This document shows, piece by piece, positions 19,803-27,275 of a stretch of DNA of 42,622 nt. The notes under the pieces are model-generated. The model searched no databases and had not been told where the DNA came from. It was given only the letters and a program-made list of their open reading frames with translations. Each line of letters opens with the position of its first letter. Positions within the stretch are counted from its first letter, which is position 1. The stretch comes from Prevotella illustrans (lineage in GTDB: Bacteria; Bacteroidota; Bacteroidia; Bacteroidales; Bacteroidaceae): NCBI RefSeq assembly GCF_017426725.1, contig NZ_JAERMS010000024.1, positions 1 to 42,622 on the forward strand. Direction: 5' to 3'. The position numbers were made by a program, and so were the translations under genes.

Positions 19803-21509
19803 TTGAATAACGCGGAGCTGCAAAACGCGCTTCAAATTATCCGATTTACCCGTCACTCACTTTTCCTCACCGGAAAAGCGGGGACGGGTAAATCGACATT
19901 CCTGCGCTACATCGCAAGCAACACCAATAAAAAACATGTAGTACTTGCGCCTACAGGCATTGCGGCCATTAACGCCGGAGGCTCTACGCTTCATAGCTTT
20001 TTCAAAATACCTTTTTATCCTTTACTCCCTAACGACGACAGATATTCTCCTCGGCACATCAGAAATACAATGAAGTATAATGCCGAGAAAATAAAGTTGT
20101 TACAAGACGTCCAACTCTTCATTTTTGATGAAATCAGTATGGTACGTTCCGATATTATCGACTTCATCGATAAAATTTTGCGCATTTACAATCACAATAT
20201 GCGTGAGCCGTTCGGTGGTAAGCAAATGCTCTTTGTCGGCGATGTCTATCAACTCGAACCCGTACTTAAAGAAGAGGAGCGCCAATTACTACAGCCTTAC
20301 TATGCTTCGAAATACTTTTTCGACGCCAAAGTGTTCAAGGAGATGAAACTCGTCTCGATAGAATTAAAGAAAGTTTATCGCCAGACCGACACCACTTTTA
20401 TCACTCTGCTCGACCATATCCGCACCTCTCAGGTCACCAACGACGACCTCATTACCCTTAATCAACAGGTAGGAGCCGACCTCGGACAGGAAAAAGGCAA
20501 ACTCGCCATCACGCTTTCCACGCGACGGGACACGGTGGATTATATCAACAACGATAAACTGAAACAACTGGAAGGAGAGGCCATGACCTTTTTCGGTATT
20601 ATCGAAGGGGAATTCCCGGAAAACAGTCTTCCTACCCCACTGGAACTGGAATTGAAAGTCGGCGCACAGATTCTGTTCATCAAGAACGACCGTGAGAAGC
20701 GTTGGGTAAATGGAACACTGGGAACGATCATCGGGCTTGACGACGCCATCAATGGCCACATCTATGTCGTGACCGAGAGTGGGAATGAAGTTGACGTTGA
20801 ACACGAGATCTGGAGCAACGTCAAATACACCTTCAACGAGAAAGAAAAGAAGATTGAAGAAACAGAGATCGGCACCTATCGCCAATTCCCATTACGTCTT
20901 GCTTGGGCCATCACGGTCCATAAAAGCCAGGGGCTTACCTTTAATCAGGTAAAGATTGATTTCACGGGAGGCGTCTTTGCGGGAGGCCAAACCTATGTCG
21001 CGCTATCACGCTGCACCTCACTCCAAGGTATCAGCCTACAGGAACATATCCGCAAGGAAGATGTCTTTGTAAGAAACGATGTCGTCAACTTCGCCCGCAC
21101 TTACAACAACCAAGAAATCATTGATACCGCACTGAAACAAAGCAAGGCCGATCGCGAATACTACGACGCTATCCACGCATTTGACAAAGGCGACATGCAA
21201 GCCGCACTCGACCATTTCTTTCTGGCCATCCATAGCCGTTACGATATAGAGAAGCCTGCTCCTCGCCGCCTTATCCGCCGAAAACTCAATATTGTCAATC
21301 GGCTTCATCTGCAAATCGATCAACTTCAGGAAGAAATCAAAAGCCGTGATCGTTTTCTGAAAGAATTAGCTGTAGAATATGTCATGATGGGAAGAGACTG
21401 CGAGAAAGAGAATTTTAAGGAAGCAGCTATCCGAAACTATAAAAAAGCGCTTCAGCTCTGCCCGGATTTGCCCGAAGCCAAACGACGTCTTAAAAAACTC
21501 ACAAAATAA
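19803..21509 (+). CDS. PIF1/RecD-like DNA helicase with TPR-like C-terminus
   Basis: Superfamily 1 ATPase of 568 residues. Walker A is GKAGTGKST at 24-32, Walker B IFDEISMV near 107-114, then GDVYQLEPV, and the late motifs AWAITVHKSQGLTF and YVALSRCTSLQGI, as in Pif1/RecD2/TraA helicases. From about residue 440 the sequence becomes charged and helical and ends in a TPR-like unit (FKEAAIRNYKKALQLCPDLPEAKRRLKKL). The start is TTG; no in-frame ATG gives the N-terminal motif, and the frame is open upstream into the PBP gene. Role in replication or repair is inferred from family only. Confidence 0.88.
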   Translation: MNNAELQNALQIIRFTRHSLFLTGKAGTGKSTFLRYIASNTNKKHVVLAPTGIAAINAGGSTLHSFFKIPFYPLLPNDDRYSPRHIRNTMKYNAEKIKLLQDVQLFIFDEISMVRSDIIDFIDKILRIYNHNMREPFGGKQMLFVGDVYQLEPVLKEEERQLLQPYYASKYFFDAKVFKEMKLVSIELKKVYRQTDTTFITLLDHIRTSQVTNDDLITLNQQVGADLGQEKGKLAITLSTRRDTVDYINNDKLKQLEGEAMTFFGIIEGEFPENSLPTPLELELKVGAQILFIKNDREKRWVNGTLGTIIGLDDAINGHIYVVTESGNEVDVEHEIWSNVKYTFNEKEKKIEETEIGTYRQFPLRLAWAITVHKSQGLTFNQVKIDFTGGVFAGGQTYVALSRCTSLQGISLQEHIRKEDVFVRNDVVNFARTYNNQEIIDTALKQSKADREYYDAIHAFDKGDMQAALDHFFLAIHSRYDIEKPAPRRLIRRKLNIVNRLHLQIDQLQEEIKSRDRFLKELAVEYVMMGRDCEKENFKEAAIRNYKKALQLCPDLPEAKRRLKKLTK

Positions 21510-21518
21510 AAGCAGCCC

Positions 21519-21555
21519 ATTATCCGTATCACCGTGTGTTAGTGATACAGATAAT
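21519..21555. terminator. Convergent hairpin overlapping the end of the minus-strand gene
   Basis: ATTATC-C-GTATCAC / GTGATAC-A-GATAAT forms a 13-bp stem with one mismatch and a 9-base loop, between converging genes. The right arm lies in the last codons and stop of the minus-strand gene. On the minus strand a TTTTATTTTG tract follows after about eight bases. Confidence 0.55.
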
Positions 21556-22678
21556 AGAACCAATAAGTAGTACCATAGGAGTCGGCCAAAATCGCATAAC
21601 GCTCCTGTGGATTCGTATATTTCCGCTCCAAAGTCTTGAAATCCGCAAAGTCGGCTTCCATCACATTCTCATGATATTGCAGGGTAGGATTCGACATCTT
21701 ATGACTCATCAGAATCAAAGCCTCCTTATAATGCTTCGGCAAATGCTCGTCCAGCGGGTAATACTTTTCAAGAGCCTTGGCAAACAGAGTTAGTTTTTTA
21801 TCTAAAAGATAGGCACAAAGTTCATAATCGTGAGCCGCTCTTGTTGCTCGATTACGCTGTTTCAGGAATCTCAGATAGCTGTAAATATCCACTTTCTCCT
21901 TGATCCACACCCCAAGATGTCTATACAATGCTCTCTCCGACGCGAACATCATCTTCACCGAACTACCGTTTGGCAACATGGCCTCAGCATGCCCTACCAG
22001 AGGATATTCAAACAACTGCTCTCCTAACTTGCCCAAAACGGATAAATCATAAATTCGTAACATCGTCAGGCTCGAATCTGTATGTATTGACTGTTTTCCC
22101 ACTTCCGCCGCTGCTTTAAAGTCACCTTCTATCAGCTTTTGCTCCACTTTCATTCTGTAATGGAACACATCGTTATGATTGCTGAAAGTACAACCCAACA
22201 CAAACATGATGAAAAACAGGCTGAAATTGGGCCATAGGTTCCCGAAAATGTTATTCTGACGCGTCTTTCCTTCCATCTTATACAAACGGTTCAGTAACCG
22301 GATAACACCGCCATATAGTAACAGCAGAGTGGGGAATACCCATAGCCAGGCCCCAAACGAGAACTTTTTATCAATATCCGGACTAATATCTGTCAGGATC
22401 GTCAGGATCAGTAAGGAGGGAAAATAAGTAACCGCGTAAAACCGTTTAGGTATCAATGCCAACGACTGAAGGCCCAACTGCAGGCTCCACAACACGGCTG
22501 TTATGAGTATTGCGCCAATCAACCTGTTATAACACGTCTTTCCACCCGAGAGCACATGTTGTGCCATCGCGATCAAATCTGCCTGATAATAATACAGGTA
22601 ACAGAAGGAAAACAGAATAAATAAAATAGCACAAATCACCTTGATGGCAAATGTGCTATTCGTGGTTTTAGATATCAT
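21539..22678 (-). CDS. Multi-pass membrane protein, DUF6057-like
   Basis: A 379-residue protein with four or five hydrophobic segments in the first half (about residues 10-30, 50-72, 80-100, 108-128, 150-170) and a soluble C-terminal half that looks alpha-helical with tetratricopeptide-like pairs (EGDFKAAAEVGKQSI; NRATRAAHDYELCAYLLDKKL). ADLIAMAQHVLSGGKTCYNRLIGAILITA resembles the Bacteroidales DUF6057 family as I remember it, so that name is tentative. Function unknown. Third gene of a MORN-glgB-membrane protein operon, 17 bases after glgB. Confidence 0.7.
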   Translation of the reverse strand: MISKTTNSTFAIKVICAILFILFSFCYLYYYQADLIAMAQHVLSGGKTCYNRLIGAILITAVLWSLQLGLQSLALIPKRFYAVTYFPSLLILTILTDISPDIDKKFSFGAWLWVFPTLLLLYGGVIRLLNRLYKMEGKTRQNNIFGNLWPNFSLFFIMFVLGCTFSNHNDVFHYRMKVEQKLIEGDFKAAAEVGKQSIHTDSSLTMLRIYDLSVLGKLGEQLFEYPLVGHAEAMLPNGSSVKMMFASERALYRHLGVWIKEKVDIYSYLRFLKQRNRATRAAHDYELCAYLLDKKLTLFAKALEKYYPLDEHLPKHYKEALILMSHKMSNPTLQYHENVMEADFADFKTLERKYTNPQERYAILADSYGTTYWFYYLYH

Positions 22679-22695
22679 GATCTGCTTGTGTCAAA

Positions 22696-24747
22696 TTAAA
22701 TCTTCCGAAGAACTACCGCGGAGCGGGCCGGCAAATAGAGTTTAAGCCATTCCTTACGCTGTTCCACGTAAAGCGGATCATAATTCGTCAGATGCGTCAA
22801 TGTGTCATCAGCGAATCCATTGCCGCCATACGCCTTGTTATCGGTATTGAGTACGACCTCGTAACTACCGATAGGCACTAAGAATCCATAATCCGTAAAC
22901 GAGCGCGAAGGCGAGAAATTAAAGACGAAAAGCAAGTCGCCACGCATAAACGCCAAAACTTGATCGCCATCGTCATGCCATATTTCGGTGACAGGCGTGC
23001 TGTTGAATTTCTTTTCCGATTTGACAACAGCCAGCATATCACGGTCAAAATCGCCCAGATAATGATAGTCCAAGTCCATATTATCTACCAGATTCCATTG
23101 TCGGCGTGCGTATTTATGACTCCAGCCATTGCCTTCGCGTGGGAAGTCAATCCATTCCGGATGTCCAAACTCATTACCCATGAAGTTGAGATAACCGCCA
23201 TTGATAGCCCCCAGCGTTGCCAACCGAATCATCTTATGCAAGGCAATGCCGCGATGAACCACTCCGTTTTCGTCGCCTTTCTTGAAGTGCCAATACATAT
23301 CGGCGTCAATCAGTCTGAAGATAATCGTCTTATCACCCACCAATGCCTGATCGTGGCTTTCGCAATAAGATATCGTTTTCTCGTCCGACCTACGGTTTTT
23401 CACCTCCCAGAAGATAGAACTGGGTTTCCAGTCTTCATCTTTCAGTTCCTTTATCGTCTTAATCCAGAAGTCCGGAATATTCATCGCCATGCGATAATCG
23501 AAACCATAACCGCCGTCCTCAAACTTAGCGGCCAGTCCCGGCATGCCACTTACTTCCTCGGCAATCGTAAAGGCCCGTGGATTCACTTCGTGTATTAACT
23601 TGTTGGCCAGTGTCAGATAACAGATGGCGTTATCGTCCTCATGCCCATTGAAGTAGTCGCCATAATTACAGAAAGCCTCACCCAGTCCGTGGCTGTAGTA
23701 GAGCATGGAAGTCACGCCGTCAAAGCGGAAACCATCAAAATGAAACTCTTCGAGCCAGTATTTACAGTTCGACAGCAGGAAATGTATCACCTCATCCTTG
23801 CCGTAATCAAAGCAAAGGCTGTCCCATGCCAGATGTTCGTGCCGGTCGCCGGGATAAAAATACTGGTTGGGATCGCCCGCCAAATTGCCTAAACCCTCTA
23901 CTTCGTTCTTTACGGCATGCGAATGTACGATATCCATAATCACTGCCACGCCGGCCTCATGTGCCGCGTCGATTAGGCCTTTCAGCTCCTCGGGCGTTCC
24001 AAAGCGACTTGACGGTGCAAAGAACGAACTGACATGATAACCAAACGATCCATAATAAGGGTGTTCTTGAATGGCCATCACCTGAATACAGTTATATCCA
24101 TCCTTCACCACACGAGGCAAAACCTGCTCCTTAAACTCCGTATAAGTGCCTACTCGCTCGGCGTCTTGACCCATTCCCACGTGACATTCATAAATCAGTA
24201 GTGGGTCGCGCTTGGCCGTAAACTTCTTCTTACGCCACGCATAAGGCTCCGGATTCCACACCTGGGCAGAGAAAATCTTTGTCTGCTCGTCCTGAACCAC
24301 GCGCGTCGCCCAAGCCGGTATACGCTCTCCTGCGCCACCATTCCACGTGACGTGCATTTTATATAAATCACCATGCTTGATCGCTTTCTCCGAAAGTTTC
24401 AATTCCCAGTCGCCCGTCCCTTCAATACGCTTGGCCTGAAAACGACTATTCTCCGTCCATCCGTTGAAGTCTCCTACCAGACAAAGGCTTGTCGCGTTGG
24501 GTGCCCATTCTCTAAACACCCATCCCTTTGACGTTTTATGCAAGCCATAGTAGTTGTACCCATTGGCAAAATCGGCCAACGACTTTTTGCCTCCTTGCGT
24601 AAGCTGAGAGATTTTCCACAGCGCGTGTTCGTGGCGTCCACGGATAGCGTCTTCGTAATCCTCCAGATAGGGGTCGTTCTTGACGATACCTATATGTTGA
24701 GGTGTTTTTTTTAGGGCTTTATCAGCCAATTTCTTTTTATCAGCCAT
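22696..24747 (-). CDS. glgB: 1,4-alpha-glucan branching enzyme (GH13)
   Basis: Forms alpha-1,6 branches in glycogen. The 683-residue protein has an N-terminal CBM48-like domain (about 65-160, GWVFREWAPNATSLCLVGDFNGW), a GH13 barrel and an all-beta C-terminus. Barrel motifs: MDIVHSHAVKN (about 271-281), GFRFDGVTSM with nucleophile D343, FTIAEEVSGMP with acid E397/E398, and ESHDQALVGDKT with D466. The form resembles eukaryote-like GH13_8 branching enzymes. An extension of about 60 residues precedes the CBM48. It is ten bases downstream of the MORN gene in an operon. Confidence 0.94.
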   Translation of the reverse strand: MADKKKLADKALKKTPQHIGIVKNDPYLEDYEDAIRGRHEHALWKISQLTQGGKKSLADFANGYNYYGLHKTSKGWVFREWAPNATSLCLVGDFNGWTENSRFQAKRIEGTGDWELKLSEKAIKHGDLYKMHVTWNGGAGERIPAWATRVVQDEQTKIFSAQVWNPEPYAWRKKKFTAKRDPLLIYECHVGMGQDAERVGTYTEFKEQVLPRVVKDGYNCIQVMAIQEHPYYGSFGYHVSSFFAPSSRFGTPEELKGLIDAAHEAGVAVIMDIVHSHAVKNEVEGLGNLAGDPNQYFYPGDRHEHLAWDSLCFDYGKDEVIHFLLSNCKYWLEEFHFDGFRFDGVTSMLYYSHGLGEAFCNYGDYFNGHEDDNAICYLTLANKLIHEVNPRAFTIAEEVSGMPGLAAKFEDGGYGFDYRMAMNIPDFWIKTIKELKDEDWKPSSIFWEVKNRRSDEKTISYCESHDQALVGDKTIIFRLIDADMYWHFKKGDENGVVHRGIALHKMIRLATLGAINGGYLNFMGNEFGHPEWIDFPREGNGWSHKYARRQWNLVDNMDLDYHYLGDFDRDMLAVVKSEKKFNSTPVTEIWHDDGDQVLAFMRGDLLFVFNFSPSRSFTDYGFLVPIGSYEVVLNTDNKAYGGNGFADDTLTHLTNYDPLYVEQRKEWLKLYLPARSAVVLRKI

Positions 24748-24757
24748 ATCTCAAATA

Positions 24758-25870
24758 TTATTCTTCAAATCTACGACCATTCTCATAACGGCCACTTTTC
24801 GTCACCTTGCCATTACGGTCTTTCTCCACAAAGCGTCCTTCTCTACGATCGTCAATATAAGTACCTTCAAAGCGGTTGCCGTCCTTGTCTTCCTCTATAG
24901 CCTGGCCGTTGCGCTTACCTTTCTTATATACGCCCTTGAACTTAGCCCCTGTAGCGTAATGGATAATCACTTCACCATTAATCTGTCCGTTCGTAAAGAC
25001 ACCATCAAAGACGTCTCCATTCTTTTTCGTCAGTTTGCCACGGCCGTTTTGCAGATCGTTTTTCCATTGTCCGACATAGACGTCACCATTCGCCCACATC
25101 AACGTGCCTTGCCCGTCCTTGCATCCCTCCAGAAAATGGCCGATATATTTATCGCCTTTGGCATACTTGAAGACGCCCTCGCCAGTGCGCTCTCCCTGAA
25201 TGTATTCACCTTCGTAGACATCGCCGTTCTGAAACCTGTAAATGCCACGGCCATTCTGTATATCGTCCATCCAATTACCCGTATAGACGTCGCCATCAGC
25301 GTATTTGTTGGTTCCTTTGCCCGACCGCAGATTATTGGCCCACATCCCATCGTAGGTCGTACCGTCGCCCCAGTCGAAAAATCCCTTGCCACTCTTCTGG
25401 TCGTCCTGCCACTGTCCTGTGTAATAAGCGCCGCTGGCATAGGTGTAGGTGCCTTTACCTTGGCGCTTGTCCTTCACCCAAGCGCCCTGATACTTGTCGC
25501 CATTATAGTAGTACATGGTGCCCTGACCTTGCTGATAGTCGCGAAACCAAAGACCCACATATTTATTATTGTTCATGAAATAGTAAGTTCCACGCCCATG
25601 TTGCTGGTCTTGAAACCACTGACCTTCATACTTCTCGCCGTCCGCAAAGGTATAGATTCCGTATCCCTGACGCTTTCCTTTCACATACTCACCCTCAAAC
25701 GTATCGCCATTGGCAAAGACCGTGCTGCCCTTTCCATGAGGCTTGCCGCCCGACATCTCGCCCTTATACATTCCTTTATCGTGAGTATAACATGACCCAA
25801 GGTATATTTTCTGAGCTTGAACGGAATAAGAAAGGAGCGTAAAAAAAAACAGAAATATAATATGTTTCAT
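24758..25870 (-). CDS. Exported MORN-repeat protein
   Basis: A 370-residue protein with a signal peptide (MKHIIFLFFFTLLSYSVQAQ) followed almost entirely by about 14 MORN repeats of 23 residues (pattern YxGxWxxxxxxGxGxxxxxxGDxY) and a final partial one. The start at 25870 is chosen over an in-frame ATG at 25927 because the -7/-33 promoter (25898-25928) lies in between and the signal peptide begins here. MORN repeats in eukaryotes bind lipids or form scaffolds; the bacterial role is unknown. The gene heads an operon with glgB, which might indicate a link to cell-envelope or glycogen biology, but this is speculative. Confidence 0.85.
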   Translation of the reverse strand: MKHIIFLFFFTLLSYSVQAQKIYLGSCYTHDKGMYKGEMSGGKPHGKGSTVFANGDTFEGEYVKGKRQGYGIYTFADGEKYEGQWFQDQQHGRGTYYFMNNNKYVGLWFRDYQQGQGTMYYYNGDKYQGAWVKDKRQGKGTYTYASGAYYTGQWQDDQKSGKGFFDWGDGTTYDGMWANNLRSGKGTNKYADGDVYTGNWMDDIQNGRGIYRFQNGDVYEGEYIQGERTGEGVFKYAKGDKYIGHFLEGCKDGQGTLMWANGDVYVGQWKNDLQNGRGKLTKKNGDVFDGVFTNGQINGEVIIHYATGAKFKGVYKKGKRNGQAIEEDKDGNRFEGTYIDDRREGRFVEKDRNGKVTKSGRYENGRRFEE

Positions 25871-25897
25871 GTTATTCGTATTTATCAGTTTATTCTT

Positions 25898-25928
25898 CAA
25901 AATTAATAAAATATCATATACCAACAAA
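25898..25928 (-). promoter_or_regulatory. Consensus Bacteroidetes promoter of the MORN-glgB operon
   Basis: Minus strand TTTG (25928-25925), exactly 19 bases, TAATTTTG (25905-25898). An essentially perfect consensus, 28 bases before the ATG at 25870. Confidence 0.8.
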
Positions 25929-25948
25929 ATTACTTGTATTTTTTTTAG

Positions 25949-25956
25949 TATTTTTG
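25949..25956 (+). promoter_or_regulatory. Candidate -7 box for kdsB
   Basis: TATTTTTG followed by C, 26 bases before the kdsB ATG, back to back with the MORN promoter. The -33 position lacks a clear TTTG. Confidence 0.45.
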
Positions 25957-25982
25957 CAGAGAATGCAAAAAATTGATTGTAA

Positions 25983-26714
25983 ATGAAATTTATCGGATTA
26001 ATCCCCGCGCGTTACGCGTCGACTCGCTTCCCCGGGAAACCATTAGCCCTGCTGGGTGGAAAGCCTGTCATACAAAGAGTTTACGAACAAGTGGCAGCCA
26101 CGCTCGACGCCGCCTACGTGGCCACCGACGACCAACGTATCTTTGATTGCGTAACAGCCTTTGGTGGAAAAGCCGTCATGACGTCCGATAAGCACCGTAG
26201 TGGCACCGACCGCATTCGGGAAGCGCTCGACAAAATCAATGGACCATACGACGTGGCCGTCAACATTCAGGGAGACGAGCCCTTTATACAGCCGTCTCAA
26301 ATAAAAGCGGTTTGCGACTGCTTCAACGATTCCGCGACACAAATAGCCACCCTCGGCAAACCCTTTGAGACCATCGAGGCTATTGAGAATCCCAATTCAC
26401 CCAAGATTGTAATGACCAACGACAACTATGCCATGTACTTTTCGCGCAGCGTCATTCCCTTTATCCGTGGCAGAGAAAGAACAGAATGGCTAACATCATT
26501 CCCCTTTTTGAAGCATTTGGGTATCTACGCTTACAAGACAGACGTGCTTCGTGAAATCACACAATTACCACAATCACCACTCGAACTGGCCGAGAGTCTG
26601 GAGCAATTACGTTGGTTGCAAAACGGCTATCGCATCAAAGTGGGCATTACGAACATCGAAACGGTGGGAATCGACACGCCCGAAGACTTGCAACGGGCAG
26701 AGCAATTACTCTAA
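25983..26714 (+). CDS. kdsB: 3-deoxy-manno-octulosonate cytidylyltransferase
   Basis: Activates KDO as CMP-KDO for the inner core of lipopolysaccharide. The 243-residue protein shows IPARYASTRFPGKPLALLGGKP at the N-terminus (CTP binding), ATDDQRI and MTSDKHRSGTDRI, then VNIQGDEPFI with the metal-binding Asp, all family hallmarks; ETVGIDTPEDLQRAE closes it. Normal length. Apparently monocistronic. Confidence 0.95.
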   Translation: MKFIGLIPARYASTRFPGKPLALLGGKPVIQRVYEQVAATLDAAYVATDDQRIFDCVTAFGGKAVMTSDKHRSGTDRIREALDKINGPYDVAVNIQGDEPFIQPSQIKAVCDCFNDSATQIATLGKPFETIEAIENPNSPKIVMTNDNYAMYFSRSVIPFIRGRERTEWLTSFPFLKHLGIYAYKTDVLREITQLPQSPLELAESLEQLRWLQNGYRIKVGITNIETVGIDTPEDLQRAEQLL

Positions 26715-26725
26715 CGCATGGCGCT

Positions 26726-26750
26726 CGGTATAGGATGCCGAATGACTTTT
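26726..26750 (+). terminator. Weak hairpin after kdsB
   Basis: CGGTAT-agg-ATGCCG (26726-26740) forms six pairs including one G-T, followed by AATGACTTTT. Short and marginal. Confidence 0.3.
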
Positions 26751-26773
26751 ATTCATATATGATTTTGACTCCC

Positions 26774-26781
26774 TAGTTTTG
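26774..26781 (+). promoter_or_regulatory. Candidate -7 box for the peptide-precursor locus
   Basis: TAGTTTTG followed by C, 75 bases before the precursor ATG. There is no well-placed -33 box. A hairpin starts 14 bases downstream. Confidence 0.45.
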
Positions 26782-26794
26782 CAAAAATATAAAA

Positions 26795-26820
26795 GATAAG
26801 TAATCAGTAGTATACTTATC
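26795..26820 (+). promoter_or_regulatory. Leader hairpin or operator upstream of the precursor peptide
   Basis: GATAAGTA (26795-26802) and TACTTATC (26813-26820) are perfect 8-base inverted repeats separated by ten bases, near the expected transcription start from the box at 26774. It could be an RNA hairpin or a dimeric regulator site. Confidence 0.4.
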
Positions 26821-26855
26821 AGTTATTTAAATAATATTAATTAAAAGCCTGAAAA

Positions 26856-27032
26856 ATGAAGAAAATTAATTTAAAATCAGTAGAGAATTCGCTCACACGT
26901 GAGCAATTGAAGACTGTTGTTAGTGGTAGTGCTTCAGGCTGTAGCTATTAAAATCAGGATTGTACTTGGAACGGTAAGAGTGGTAAATGCAAATATTGGC
27001 CATTCTCTAATGGTCTTATTTGCGTGTGCTAG
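26856..27032 (+). pseudogene. GG-leader cysteine-rich precursor peptide interrupted by in-frame TAA
   Basis: Codons 1-31 read MKKINLKSVENSLTREQL then KTVVSGSASGCSY and stop at TAA (26949-26951). The same frame continues for 26 more codons with a Cys-rich tail and ends at TAG (27030-27032). Together this is a 58-codon unit: an N-terminal leader like the GG-Bacteroidales natural-product precursors (TIGR04149-type, LTREQLK...SGS), then a core with Cys at codons 29, 36, 45, 56 and 58. TAA is one change from CAA (Gln). Either the gene is dead, the read has an error, or only a 31-residue product is made. No maturase or exporter gene is adjacent. Confidence 0.65.
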
Positions 27033-27117
27033 TCTAAAGTCTTTCAAGGATTAGCTTACGCGTGAACAATTGAGGAGCGTTGGGGCAGTAGCAGATAGGG
27101 AACTTTTGCTCTGCTAA
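27031..27117 (+). pseudogene. Decayed second copy of the precursor leader
   Basis: Directly after the first copy, the frame starting 27031 reads SLKSFKD, a TAG stop, then LTREQLRSV, matching LKSVENSLTREQLKTV of the first copy; at DNA level the shared core is CGTGAxCAATTGA. There is no start codon, the TAG replaces a Ser codon, and the core part has lost its Cys pattern. It is a remnant of a tandem precursor array. Confidence 0.6.
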
Positions 27118-27230
27118 TAATGCAACTTGTATTTAGAATGATAGGACTGAGTGTTGCTGTTATATACAATTCGCTGGGCTTATCTGCTAGGCTGACTAGG
27201 AAGTAGACTTCTTAAATATTAATTAATGGT

Positions 27231-27271
27231 GTCTCTTGTAGACAACTACTTGAGACGCTCTCATTATTTTT
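27231..27271 (+). terminator. Hairpin with T-tract just before the outer-membrane gene
   Basis: GTCTC-tt-GTAG-acaa-CTAC-tt-GAGAC (27231-27256) forms two short perfect stems around a TT/TT internal loop, followed by GCTCTCATTATTTTTT. It ends five bases before the ATG at 27276, so it could terminate the precursor transcript, attenuate the receptor gene, or mask its translation start. Confidence 0.5.
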
Positions 27272-27275
27272 TACC

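Noticed and set aside
24959..25795. 278-codon plus-strand ORF opposite the MORN gene
   Set aside because: Antisense shadow produced by the repeat periodicity of the MORN gene.
25870..25927. 19-codon N-terminal extension of the MORN protein
   Set aside because: It covers the promoter; signal peptide begins at 25870.
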